A stretch of 64,000 nucleotides of DNA, taken from positions 38,998,001 through 39,062,000 of the forward strand of contig JBAIAC010000001.1 in the NCBI GenBank assembly GCA_037349315.1. The letters are read 5' to 3'. Source of the stretch: Chelydra serpentina (taxonomy: Eukaryota; Chordata; Testudines; Chelydridae). Each line of letters starts with the position of its first letter. Position 1 is the stretch's first letter. A program made the position numbers and the translations under genes. Of the stretch, positions 10,886-22,523 are shown in pieces. The notes beneath the pieces are model-generated. The model was not told the origin of the DNA. It was given only the letters and a program-made list of their open reading frames with translations, and did not search any database.

Positions 10886-13540
10886 TCATTTATTATACGA
10901 CTTCTAGCTTCTGCACTGAATGAGTCAGGGTCCTATAGACAACTGGCTCATTCATTACACATCCTGCCTCATTCACTGTTTAACCTGTGCACTGAATGAG
11001 GCAGGAGTCCTGTGGAAAAAATAATGTGATCATGTAATCAGATTAACATAATGCACATGTACAAAGGGGATAGAGTTACGGTGGAACAGTCTCTCTCTCT
11101 CTCTGAGGATCCAAATCATAAAGGGATTTATTGATCAAAGATTTGTATTCAGTATTCCGGACCTACTCATATCAAATCATCTTTTTTTTTCTAGATGTAC
11201 CTCAAATAGTCCTTACATTATTTAAATTTTTTTCCCTAATTTATGTCGTTCCTGCAAAAGGATCTGCTTGAACAGACACTTTTATGCCTATGCTGAGTCC
11301 CATTAACTTTAGCAGGACTCAGTGTTGGTCTCAGGTTCAGTCCACAGATCATTTTGTAGGATCAGGGCCATAAACATTACACTTCTCTGTAAAGCCTCTT
11401 TTTACAACCTTTATTTTCTATATTGGAATGACAGTAAACTCACTCTTGTCCTATCACACTTAGTACTGTACTTCTTTGGCATTAAAAAGACTTAAAAATA
11501 ATGGCTCACCTACCTGATTTCCTACTCTTATATTATATAGGTGGATGTAACTTATCACTACCTGGTGCTTTGTCTTTAATAGGATAAAAAGCTTGGTGGA
11601 TAAGTGGAATGTAGTGGTCATAGTGCTTCTTAACTTTGATAAGGTCTTTCATACAGTTCCGCATGACTTTCTCATAAATTAGATAAGAGAATCCTGGATT
11701 AGATGAAACTACTTAACTCATGATGTGTGGTAGAGTGAAGTGTAAGTACACAACACATGTTTGCCAAGTCAGATAAATGTTGAAGAGACGCTACAACATT
11801 TACCAGACCTGAAAGCTATTTACAGTAGTTCTAATACTCTTAACCACACATAATTGCTGTTACTCATGAAAAATATTAGAAAAAGATGTTTTACTAGTGA
11901 TGATATAAGAAATTATAGTGTTTGAATCTGTGCTTAGACCACTACCAAATAAATCTACAAATAGGTTGTCACAGAAAATCAATTTGATATTTTAATATAT
12001 AAAGACAGATTTACATTATTTGGCACTGATTTATACTAGTAATACCATGTCATTAACTTCCCTGTCAAGATAGATGCCTCTTCTTTCAATATGTAGGAAT
12101 AAAATTCTTGGTAAGATTAATTTGTACAGTTCCCATTTCATCTATTAAAGAGCAAAAATCTTCCTAAGTGTTTAGATCTTTGGGGTTTTGGAATGACTTC
12201 ACATAATTTTCCTTATATTAATCAATTTTTTTCTCCAAATTTGAGGTAATATAAACCTTTTTGGTTACAGTTAAATATGTCCATTTATCTATATTTTTTT
12301 GGATCATTACAGTTAGCATCAGGGCTTCTGTTCTGGTGGTGTGAACTGTATCCTAATATTAAATCAGTAATGTTTTATTTTTTAAAGTTATTCTGCTATT
12401 GATTTGTTTGCTTTGGATATAAAGTAAAATGTCATCACTTGTGTAGGAAGAAATTTTATGGCTGACATTTCCTTCTGTTTTTGTTTTCTCTCGTACAAGC
12501 TGCCAGTAGTTCAAATGAGAGGCTTGTGGTTTCTAGCTGAAAACACTCCATGTTTGGGGAAAAAACCCATCATGTTTATTGGATTTTGCAGCGATTCAGG
12601 GCTATGTGGCTGAAGTGACTAATGCATTGATGGCGAGACTTCAAAAAGAATAACAGATCAAAGGCTTGTGTCAGTCTCAGCGATCTGATTTGTTACTATT
12701 ATAAAGGGCTTCCTAATTGAATTATCTCTAAGTATGATTTCTAATGTAGTTATACTGTGAGAATTATTCATCTGCCTTTCTTAAGAATGAGAAGCCACAT
12801 GCTCAATGTGTCCATGAAGCTAGGAAAATCCTGTCCCACACAGAATTGTAATGGGCACTGACCTATTGGAATACTAATGACCCAAAGAGACCTAACTGCT
12901 CAGACTGTCTATAAAGAAAGTTATTATAAGGAATAGGAGAAATCTCAAGCACACAAATGATTGTAACCTTTCTAGATCAGAGACCGTATTTTCATTCTTG
13001 TATTATTTGCATTATATACGGAAACAATATAAATAAATTAATAAATGATCATTAAGAATGATTATGTAAGAGGAGAAGAGCGGATGGCAAACAATAGTGG
13101 GATTTAAGTGCTGTTGTTGATATGCTCCCTAAAGAAAACACAGAGGAGTGAGGGTGGCAGGAAGGCTAATGAATATGTACAATTGGACCCTGAGACATTT
13201 CCCAGTTGTTGAAACTTACTAGGAAGTATTCCCCACCCAGCAGATAGAGGTACGAAAGAATTAGGGGTATCTGGAGGAAGTAACTGTCAAAAAAAAAAAA
13301 AAAAAAAAAGGTGAGATATTGAATAAAATTTGACCATTTGCATATTCACAAGTCTTCAAAGGAGAACTAGCCTATAACTGGGAGGAAAAACTGCACACAT
13401 CTAAGCCAATGTGTCACACTATGCTGGTGCTAGAAATTGAAACAAAGATGCTTCTGTAACAAGACTGGATAAGGTAATAGATTTTCCCAATTTAGTTGCA
13501 ATAGCAAAAAGAAGGTTTCTGGTAGATTTCAACTACTTAG

Positions 13541-13735
13541 CAAATCTAGGGCCTGATCCGGCAAACCCTTATTCACACAAATAAACCTAGATATAGCCCT
13601 TCCAACTTAAGTGCCAGATTCTGAGACTTTTGCTTTACTGAGTAGCCCCTTACTTCAAGAGTCATCCCACTCAAGTCAGTAGGACAACTTGCAGAGTAAG
13701 GTTCTACTCTGTGAGGAAAGGGTCAGAATATGTCC
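13541..13735. repeat. Ancient palindromic amniote repeat, diverged
   Basis: 'gggcctgatccggcaaaccc' and later words of the 'actcaagtcagtaggac' type are typical of old palindromic elements common in reptiles. Similar diverged traces occur near 11255-11370, 24870-24965, 45340-45515, 55270-55350 and 61380-61480. Confidence 0.4.
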
Positions 13736-14069
13736 TAAACAACTTTGATTTTTCTTCTGTCAAAACAATCCAAAAAGTAATATTTTACAACATTTAGGGG
13801 ACATCTCATGTGATATGACAGCAGAAAATTAGTAGAGTAAAGATCTGCCATTATCCCACTTATCTGCTTCTATGGTAAATTTAGAGAAGGTATAGTGCGC
13901 TTGTTCCTACCCTAATTTCTCTGTGGGGCAAACCTATCCTTTTTTACAGGGATTTGGACACTAGCTGTATGTTCTCTTCCTTAATCTGTTGCTACTTGTG
14001 TGTTATGTACTCTTCCACTAGGTGGTGCTGCACTGTGCTTCTACAAACTGCTTTGTAGCATGACTGTAA

Positions 14070-14360
14070 GGGTACGTCTATACCGCCGAACCCGGAGGTA
14101 AGCAATCGATCTTCTGGGATCGATTTATCGCGTCTTGTCTAGACGTGATAAATTGATCCCAGGGCCGCTCCCCGTCGACACCGGAACTCCTGCTCGCCGA
14201 GAGGAGTATGCGGAGTCGACGGGGGAGCCTGCCTGCGCCGTGTGGACCCGAGGTAAGTGTGTTTCAGTTCGAACTAAGATACTTCGACTTCAGCTATGCT
14301 ATTCACGTAGCTGAAGTCGCGTATCTTAGTTCGAACTGCGGGGTTAGTGTGGACCAGCCC
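14070..14360 (-). mobile_element. Harbinger-type miniature element, copy 1
   Basis: 291 bp starting GGGTACGTCTATAC and ending GTGGACCAGCCC, flanked by TAA on both sides (14067-14069, 14361-14363). It is inverted relative to the copies at 27131 and 48102. Two internal palindromes are present (around 14127-14165 and 14265-14335). A 3-bp TWA target duplication is the hallmark of the PIF/Harbinger superfamily. No transposase is encoded. Confidence 0.8.
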
Positions 14361-16178
14361 TAAGAGACAAGGAATATGCAGCTGCTGAGTGGGACACAGT
14401 GGTGGGACTACTGAGGAGCAAGAGGAGGGCCTGGTGGGAGTAAGAAGAACAAACAACAGAAAGTAACAAGAAAAATTACTAGAAAAGAAAAAAAGTGTAA
14501 AAAACACAGCAAGACAGAATAGGTGAGATGTGACAAGTAGGTTGAGGGCATGGTGTGATAGGTCCTAGAGACCCCAGGGACCAATCCATGGGAGGAGTTG
14601 GCCCCAGACAAAAAAGGTTGGGAATTACTGGGCCCAGCGACATGTATTTTCTCAAATATCAATTTATATGAATGATAAACTAAATGGAAATGGCTAATTA
14701 GTTCCTGTAATGACGATGGTAAATGTGAAAAATGAAGGGTGACAAAAACGGTGCTTTCAGAGATTGCTCTGACTGAGATTTCAATCAGCTAGTAAAAGTC
14801 TTCCTCTTACCTGGGTGCTGGTGAGATAACAAGCAGAAGTACTATTCAGGCTTTTATTATTATAGAAGCACTGGTCGTAGTTCCACAGTTTTGTACTTAA
14901 AGCAGAGACTCAATCACTTACATAGGAAGAATACAGTGTAACCTCTCCAAAATTAGAGACTTATTTTTTGGGCAGAAAATGAATTTTCTGAGAATTTACA
15001 AATAAATCCATTTATTAGTTTGAGTTAAAATTAATTTTTAAAAGGGCCACTTAAGAAGTTTAGCATCTTTTTAAAATCTCAAATGATCTTAATAGAATAA
15101 TGCAGACTCCTCAAACTTGTGATATAATGAACACTCTCTGAAAGTTTGTGCATTGGTTAAATTTGATGTTTTGAACAGTTTAGTGGCCATTTGTTGGCAT
15201 TATCCTTCTTAACTGAAAGCTGCTTCTTTAGCAGTGATTGAAGAATAATATTCTTCTGCACAAAGTTTCACCAGGAATTGCCCCTTTTCAAAATGTCCAT
15301 CATCTACTATTGTTCTCAATGGGACTGAGAAAACAGGCTGTCCTCAGTCAAGACGATGTTCTTGGTTTTGCTCCCAATGAGAACGTTGAGAGAGAGTGGC
15401 CATTTTGGAAGAAGGGGCTGTGATGCTGATAGACCAGTTCAGGTTAGAGCAATAGGCCAGTTCACTTTTGTATGGATATCAAAGTAGTACTAGTATGCAT
15501 TCAACTAATTCACTCATATGCTGCTAGATATAAAAGGAGATGCTAATGTTAGTGTATTCACTTATCTGTAACCAACTGTCTGTTATTAAATTATATTTGC
15601 ATTGCATATACCCCTGTAATTACATTTACATTATGTATACCTTGGTAATTACATAACCCTACATCAAATGTGTGGTAAGAATGTACTTGATGTATAAATT
15701 TCATGAAAACTAATGAAGGAGTGTTATTTGCTATTACATTACCTTTAACATTGTGTAGATCTCTGAGATGAAATTCATCAAATGTGAATCGAACCTTGGA
15801 AATGCTAATGAAAGACTTAATGGCTGTAACAGGAAATGCTAATTTCAAAGCAAGAGATGGTGGAGGAGTAAAGACTTTTCACATTGCTTCGTGTGTGGAA
15901 AAGCTATAAATATGATTCAAAAAAGGATACAGAATCTCTGAACTATTTGAACATTCATAGGGAAGCATTCCAGATGCAAGAGAGAGATCCCCAAAGTTAC
16001 TTTGGGTAACCCTGAGAGATTTAAGGAAAACTAGCAGATTACAACATCTCTGCTATCATTTTGGATTTACAAACTTAGACTCACCTGTTAAAATGTATTT
16101 TACCTGCTTTAACCTCTCAATAACTCACTTTTTTCTTAGCTAATAAACCTTTAGTTCATTTACTAGAACAACTGGCTG

Positions 16179-16798
16179 TGTGACAAAGTTCCTCCTCTAC
16201 CTTGGTGGGTCCTGCGCTTATTGACGGATTTTTTTTGTTTGCCTCAGAGATCTTCCCCTCTGGTAGAACCCACAGTCTAAATCAACTCCTCCTGTGCTTG
16301 ATCAGGAGTTGGGAGGTTTGGGGGGAACCCGGGCCCACCCTCTACTCCGGGTTCCAGCCCACGGCCCTGTGGACTGCAGCTGTTTAGAGTGCCTCCTGGA
16401 ACAACTGCACAACAGCTACAACTCCCTGGGCTACTTCCCCATGGACTCCTCCCAACACCTTCTTTATCCTCACCACAGGATCTTCCAGCAGTACGCCCTC
16501 TTACTCTCAGCTCCTAGTGCCTCTTGCTACCAGCTCCTCACACGCAACCTCCTTCCACAGCTCCTGACATGCGCCCCTCACTGACTCACTGGGAGGCTTT
16601 TGACTAGTTTCAGCCAGCCCCTGATTGGCTGCAGGTGTCTCAATCAACCTCCCTGCCTTCTGGAAATTCTTAATTGGCTCCAGGTGTCTTGATTAACCTG
16701 GAGCAACTGCCATAAGGTATCAGGGATTTGTTTAGCCTGGGGCTAACATAATTGTTCCTTAACACTTTCCTATAGCCCTCTGGCCTTGCCCCGTCACA
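16179..16798 (+). mobile_element. Solo-LTR-like element with 4-bp target duplication
   Basis: 620 bp beginning TGTGACAAAG and ending CCCCGTCACA, with GCTG immediately on both sides (16175-16178, 16799-16802). TG...CA ends and a 4-bp duplication fit a solo LTR of a retrovirus-like element. No internal gag/pol sequence is present. Strand is arbitrary. Confidence 0.6.
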
Positions 16799-17347
16799 GC
16801 TGCCAGAGTTGTCTTTGGTGTGAGACAGAGTATCCATTGACCTGGGGTAAGTGACTGACCCTTTGGGGTTGGCAGTAACCTGATGTGGTCTGATTTTTGG
16901 TTTTAAAAACCTTTTATCACTAGGTTCAGTTTGCCTGGGTGGCAAGACAGGCTGGAGGGTCTCAGGGGACTGTCTGTGACTCCATGGTAATCCTGGTATA
17001 GTGATCCAGGAGTGCACATTTGTTATTGGCTTCGTGAAATCTTATTATAGACTATACCACTAGTTTGGGATGTCTGCCCATGTTTTCTGACAGGCTCACA
17101 CAAGATTGGCTTGGTGTTACCTCCCCAAAATTCAGTAGTATATAGAGTAGGTAACTGGTGATATTAATTTGACATTACATAAGCAGAACTGCTCTGAATT
17201 AGTGCAAACGGTTTGAGACATGGAAATCAATCATTTAAATGAGTTGACATTAAGTGGACTCAACTGTATCCTACAATACATTTCAGGAGACCCACCCCTG
17301 CTTTCCAGAAAAGCAGAAATCTAGATACAGAAGTTTTAACACTGTAC

Positions 17348-17535
17348 CTTTGTTGGGGCTCTGTAGCAGGACACTGGTATCCACTGCTTTTTCTGATTGA
17401 CAAGCAGAAGGGCTATTATAAGAACCAGGGCTGTCATGATGGGAACTGTCACCCAGGCAACAGAGTTGAGAGATGTATCTTCATTGGAGTGTAGTCCAAT
17501 GCCTTCTCTGAAATCTCCTTGAAGATGACTCATGT
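17348..17535 (-). CDS. CRIM1: CRIM1 exon: transmembrane segment
   Basis: This 188-bp exon begins with DMSHLQGDFRE, has a short acidic/serine stretch, then a hydrophobic helix of about 22 residues (VAWVTVPIM through ALLLV) followed by the basic stop-transfer NQKKQWIP and SCYRAPTK. That is the single-pass helix and first cytoplasmic residues of CRIM1. The acceptor is cactctttcag and the donor is AAAG followed by gtacag. It enters in phase 1 and leaves in phase 0, so it is the only internal complete exon here whose skipping would change the frame. The helix itself differs noticeably from the mammalian sequence I recall, while QKKQWIP is kept, as expected when only hydrophobicity is selected. Confidence 0.95.
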
Positions 17536-17664
17536 CTGAAAGAGTGAACATTTGTTAGTAGTAAAGAAATGTAAGTGCTCCTTTTCTGTCTTGACCATAA
17601 ACAAGAATAGGATTATGGAAGTACCAGCATCAGTACTGTGGCCTTGTATTTACTTTTTTTTTTT

Positions 17665-17769
17665 GCATCAGAGGGGTAGCCCTGTTAGTCTCGATCTGTA
17701 GAAGCGACAAAGGGTTCTGTGGCACCTTATAGACTAACAGAGGTATAAGGTGCCACAGAACCCTTTGTC
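17665..17769 (-). mobile_element. Penelope-type 3' tail with inverted snap-back end
   Basis: Reverse complement of the same tail found at 54057-54200 ('gcatcagaggggtag', 'agaagcgacaaaggg'). At its far end the sequence folds back: 17706-17730 and 17745-17769 are perfect 25-bp inverted copies with a 14-base loop. Confidence 0.7.
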
Positions 17770-18202
17770 CCTTATTTTTTTTGGTTAACCACATCCTGAA
17801 ATTTTACCCTATTGATATTTAGGGAGAGGGTCACACTTGTGTGTGTTCTCATTTGTTATTAGCCACAGTTTTTGTGGCCAGAATAATGATTTCTGCATAT
17901 TTTCAAGTAACTATTCCATATGAAGTGGATTTTTATCTTTTGGTGGTCCTATTAATACTATGTCATTCCACTGGGTGTGATTTATAAAGCTATCATTTTT
18001 CTATGATCATGTTTATTTATAGTAGATCTTTCACGGCCTCGTTTTCTCCTTTCAATGTGGTGGCTGTTCTCCAAGAGCTGATTCTTTTCTCAGCTTCTCC
18101 TATATGAGATTCCAGCTTCATTACCTATTTTTGATCATACTGTAAAATTACCACACAGTAGCGCTGCAAGTATAAATACATTAAAGATTGCGAGGTGCTC
18201 TG

Positions 18203-18382
18203 GAATCATAGAATATCAGGGTTGGAAGGGACCTTAGGAGGTCATCTAGTCCAACCCCCTGCTCAAAGCAGGACCAATCCCCAATTTTTGCCCCAGATCC
18301 CTAAATGGCCCCCTCAAGGATTGAACTCACAACCCTGGGTTTAGCAGGCCAATGCTCAAACCACTGAGCTATCCCTCCCCCC
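18203..18382 (-). mobile_element. Turtle-type tRNA-derived SINE with CR1-like tail
   Basis: On the minus strand it begins with a tRNA-like head: A box TAGCTCAGTGG (18371-18361) and B box around GGTTGTGAGTTCAATCC (18335-18319). The body ends in the CR1-type tail 'tagatgacctcctaaggtcc' and 'atagaatc'-like terminus. tRNA-headed SINEs with a CR1 tail are known from cryptodiran turtles. It is not a functional tRNA gene. Confidence 0.85.
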
Positions 18383-18389
18383 AATATGG

Positions 18390-20200
18390 CGGATAGGTTG
18401 TGGGATTCACATACACAGACCATCTAGAAGAACCACAGTTAGTTACTGTAAATGCGAGTAACCATTGTTTCTTCTTCTTCTTCGAGATCCTATACATGTG
18501 GATCTTACTAATCGTGTCTAGCAAGCAGTTCAACACGTTGGGGGGTGGGAGCGAGGAATTTTCTGGAACAAAGATTGTAGGACTGCTCTTTCAATTCGAG
18601 TGTACACTCTTGATGCCTCTAACGAATAGTGTGTAGTAAGCATATGAACTGAAGACCATGTAGCTGCTGTACATATTTCTATGAGAGGGAACATGTCATT
18701 GATGAAGTCAGTGCTCTGGCAGAATGAACTGAAATGCTTGAAGGAGGATTCAGTTTATTAATCTCAAACTGCACTTATACAGCTCACACAATCCAGTTAG
18801 ACTCGGAGAGATGCAGATTTGCCCTTAGCTCTAACACTATATACTATAAACAATCTAAGAATTGACCTAAAAAGTCTCATTCTGTTCAAGTAATATAAAA
18901 GGGCTCTTTTAACATCTAAGCTTTATTTCTGCTGAAAGTACAGGGTCTAGGAGAGAAAACTGGTAGGTGAATAATACTCGTTATTATGAAAAGGCCAAAC
19001 CATCTTTGGAACGAATTTAGGACATGGTCTGAATGAGACTATCAGCATGAAAAACAGTGTATGGAAAGTTCAACATTGGATTTCACTAAATCTATGGGCA
19101 GAAGTAATATCTAATAAAGTAGTAACTCCAAGTAGACAGCATTTCAGAAATCCAATCTGGAGATAAGAAGTCATGGTTAATTATTGCTATCTGAACCTGG
19201 AGAAGCAACCCACAATCCCAGAGTATCCTCATGTATCAAAAGGGAGACAAAGTCTCTCAGATGAAGGAGCCAATAAATATAGGCTTTGCTATTTCCTTTT
19301 GCTCTTTTCCCCAGCATACCAGGGATCCCTCTATATTATTGGTGTTGTATTTCAGCATGCTAGCTCTCATCCAGGCCTAACCATAGTGAAGACACTGGGA
19401 AAGCTGACCAACTCTACCATCTAGGTATGATGAAAAGACAAAGTGTTACCTGCAAACAAGATCCTGCATTCCAGGGCTCTTTACTATTATAGTTAATGGC
19501 CTCAGATACATATTGAACAGGTGGGGTGACAACACTTGTGTATGACCCTAGGCAAAAGAACTTTTAGGACTGATGAACAACAGCTCTTGATCTTCTCAAA
19601 CAGAAAAGAATGAAGTCACTCAAGAGCAACTCCATAGCTTGCCAGATCCACACATGAGTAACAATAGCTCAGTCAACAATTGACGACAGAGCTAATACGT
19701 CTCAAAGACTTAGTATGGACATCTTTATAGCCAAAGGGAGATGACTGACCAATGCAAACAGCGCAGCCTTGATACTATACACAGGTCTAAAATGATGCTG
19801 ACAGTCAAGAAAATCCGAGGACTCCAGATATCACCAGAGTTTCTCTGCTACTACTTTCTCAGTAATTTAAACAAACAAACAAAAAAACCTACAACACACT
19901 AGAAAGTGTGATATGGGAGCGATTCTAAGCTCAACAGATGCTTCTTTAAAGTATACTGATATCGTGTCCTCCTGAAAATAAATGTTGATGGTCTCCTCTG
20001 ACAACAAATCCAGTGTCTCCCTGCTGAACTTCTCCAGCCAAAGACGATAAGGGTCTAAAATAACTTTTTATCATGGAACAAAACAAGGACACTCTTGTGG
20101 CAACATTTTGCATGAGTATTTCATGACCCTAAAGAGAAAGTACACCTTAAAAAACACGTGTGAAGATGTTGCTATTGCCAGTTTCTGACTGAACAGCAAC
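18390..20200 (-). mobile_element. DIRS-like retroelement remnant
   Basis: 'agaagaaccacagttagttac' and 'gtaaccattgtttcttcttc' resemble the blocks at 30120-30165 and 36705-36745, followed by 'catgtagctgctgtacatatttc', also found in order near 36929. The remainder is too decayed to show domains, and the right limit is approximate. Confidence 0.4.
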
Positions 20201-20371
20201 ATGTGTCTATTTCTTAGAGTAGAGGTTTATTCCAGTAATTTAGTGTTCAGAATTCTGTTTACCATAAACCACCAAACCAAGTGTCTATAACATTCAACTT
20301 GAACAAAAGAACAGCTTTAATTAGTGTCTACACTCATTTGACTTTTCATTCCAAACACTGTTCATCACACT

Positions 20372-20462
20372 AGACACTTGTTCCATTGGATTATCTGCCT
20401 CTGTGGTAGCAGCGTAGTGCCTGGGGGGGAGAAATGCCAACTGTCCAATGGAACAAGTGTCT
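20372..20462. repeat. 19-bp perfect inverted repeat
   Basis: AGACACTTGTTCCATTGGA at 20372-20390 is repeated inverted at 20444-20462, with a 53-base loop. Possibly ends of a miniature element; no target duplication seen. Confidence 0.6.
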
Positions 20463-21055
20463 TGTAGACGCTGCTGAACACATACTCTTCAGCATTCAAT
20501 GCAGCAAATGCTATGCACACATCACATTGCTTCTTGTAAAGCCAAACTGCTCTCTTAAATTACATTGGTAATTTAACCTCTCTATCATAACATCCATCAA
20601 GTACTGATCATTAAACCCACATATTTAAAAACAAAAAAAATCTCCCACCATAATGGGGGAAGGAAAGAGATACAGTACAGAAATCTGTTCATTTTAATAC
20701 ATTTGTAAGGTACTGGCACTATGATAATGGTTGCAAGAACCTAGACAACCAGCTATTTTGGGGTATTAAGGGTCCAGTTGCGTCACACTTCAAGAGGATA
20801 CTGCCATTGAATTTATTCATTACTACTCTTATGAGTCAATCCTACTTAATGTGAACAAGGGTGGTAGAATCAGACTGATATTATTTCTGGTTTTTATCCT
20901 ACAGAAATTATGTCTAGTTCTTATCTAAATATTCTGCAAACCTATCAAAAAGATGGCTCATTTACACCTTTACTTTCTTCCCAGGACAATGTGCTAAGAC
21001 ATGCGGCGTAATCACAGAACTAAGAGTACAATTCACAATCTCTGCCAGATCTCAC

Positions 21056-21178
21056 CTCTGTGGAGATGGACAATGTCGTTTTCACTGGGTGTAGGCCAAA
21101 TTGGTGCTTCTAGTTCAGTATCTCCTCGATGATTTGTCTTCTCAATGGGGATGTTGGTGGGCTCAGGTACATACATCT
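21056..21178 (-). CDS. CRIM1: CRIM1 exon: juxtamembrane linker
   Basis: This 123-bp exon does not stand out as a long open frame and was found by searching the interval between VWC6 and the transmembrane exon. It encodes EMYVPEPTNIPIEKTNHRGD, continues through an acidic stretch, and ends WPTPSENDIVHLHR. This corresponds to the linker between the last VWC domain and the membrane in CRIM1. It has no cysteine, unlike its neighbours. The acceptor is tcttgcag and the donor is AGAG followed by gtgaga. Both ends are phase 1, giving GAG (Glu) upstream and GAC (Asp) downstream. The region PEPTNIP/WPTPSEN is probably an extended stalk that could be cleaved or glycosylated, but nothing here proves that. 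Confidence 0.94.
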
Positions 21179-22328
21179 CTGCAAGATGAGATAAATATTT
21201 TTCACAATCCACAGAATCAGCACTTTGCGGTACCTATCCATGGATGCTGGGCTCTTAATTCAGAAAATATTTCTTGTGGATTGTTGCCCTGTGGATCTTA
21301 TTGGTTGTTCTGGAGTTCTCATCATTATGGTTATAGAATTTTTATCTGCTATAGCATATTTATTTACTGAGTACATTTAGAAAGTTATTGTTTGTGCAAT
21401 GGATTTTCCTATCTTTTAATTCATTTCATAATGAATACCAATGGTTGCTACCAGTACTACTATGCCAATGTAAACTGAATAGGTCAGTCCTGTATTAAAT
21501 TTTTCAAGTAAAATATCTTTTTATAATACATAATATACTTGGTAAGATTCTCTAGTACAATCTGGTCCCTTTGTGCTGCTCTAGTGGCATAAAAGGCCAA
21601 AAAGCAGCTGGATCTCCGCAGCTGGTGTAGGGTTGGCATGACTGGCTCCTATTACCAACTTTTTTGCAGCTCCCCATTTAGGGGCATGGCTGAAGTTCTC
21701 AGACTGGTAGATAGCCTCTTGGAGGTTAACAGCTTGCATAGGTAAGAACAGCTGTAATAAACTGCTATGAGAAACCAGGCCAGATTCAGAAAGTTGCACC
21801 AAACTCCTCTGGTTCCATTCTGTGAATAGCTGAGAAACTGTCCCATTACATGTAAGTCACAATTAAAAGTACTCATATAAGCAATTTAAAACATTATTAA
21901 TAAAAATAATTTGAAACAATATCCCAGACTTGTGGAGCAACAGAAATACTAGGCAACAGTGGTCTACAGAGGAATCAAAATATTTCCTCTCACACTTCAC
22001 AAATGCACTTCACTTATATAATAATTTAATGAAAGTTCATTCAGAGAGAACAATGGCAAAACAGTTAATCTTTGCATTAACAGTCTGCCTCAGAACATGC
22101 GAGATTTTAACTATACCGTTGTGCACTACTTTATCTGTGGTGAATATGCGGTTTCCTGAACTGTTCTCCTGTGTGTCTGTTTCTTGTGATGTAAGCAACA
22201 ACTCCCGTTATCCTTTGCATATGTTGCTCAATGTGAATCAACATTCAAATCGAGTTCAATAATTTGTGCCTGGGTATAGCCTCTGACAACAATATAACTT
22301 GTAAAATTTAGGACCATAGTTTTATTAC
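21179..22328 (-). other. CRIM1 intron between VWC6 and linker exons
   Basis: 1150 bp, gtaata donor and tcttgcag acceptor on the minus strand. AT-rich; no repeat recognised. Confidence 0.9.
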
Positions 22329-22523
22329 CTGGACACATAGGACAGCAACTTCCCTCAACGTTGATGGGTTCTACACAGGGGAGAGGGGGGCAACTGACAG
22401 TGGAGCAAAGGGTCTGACCCTGCAGGCAGTAGCAGTGTGTGCAGCTGTCAATGTCCCAACGTTCCTCATCTGCATATGTTTTTCCACTAAAGTGACACAC
22501 CACCTTCTTTGGTATTGTATCTT
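22329..22523 (-). CDS. CRIM1: CRIM1 exon: sixth (membrane-proximal) VWC module
   Basis: This 195-bp exon starts EDTIPKKVVC and encodes the last VWC domain, with ten cysteines including CTHCYC, VSCPPLPC and a final SCCPMC. The acceptor has a long pyrimidine tract followed by caacag, and the donor is CCAG followed by gtaata. Both ends are phase 1. The G left at the donor joins AG of the next exon to make Glu. The core sequence is almost unchanged from the vertebrate CRIM1 I recall (DEERWD, GQTLCS). The exon lies only 1.15 kb from the linker exon, the shortest intron in this window. Confidence 0.96.

Larger units (their letters stand above)
8901..17347 (-). other. CRIM1 last intron (8.4 kb)
   Basis: Flanked by gtacag donor and cttttccaacag acceptor on the minus strand. 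Contains a GC-rich repeat, a Penelope tail, MIR-like and palindromic ancient repeats, one Harbinger-type miniature element and one solo-LTR-like element, each listed separately. About 10890-14066 and 14364-16178 are mostly AT-rich sequence without a clear repeat call, except a poly(A) run at 13289-13308. Confidence 0.9.
17536..21055 (-). other. CRIM1 intron between linker and transmembrane exons
   Basis: 3.5 kb with gtgaga donor and cactctttcag acceptor. Holds the snap-back Penelope tail, a SINE and a DIRS-like remnant (listed). About 20200-21055 holds only a hairpin at 20372-20462 and unrecognised sequence. Confidence 0.9.

Noticed and set aside
13289..13308. Poly(A) run as a possible processed pseudogene tail
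   Set aside because: No upstream coding resemblance or target duplication was seen.
18312..18382. tRNA-like sequence with A and B boxes
   Set aside because: Part of a SINE with a long non-tRNA body; not a tRNA gene.
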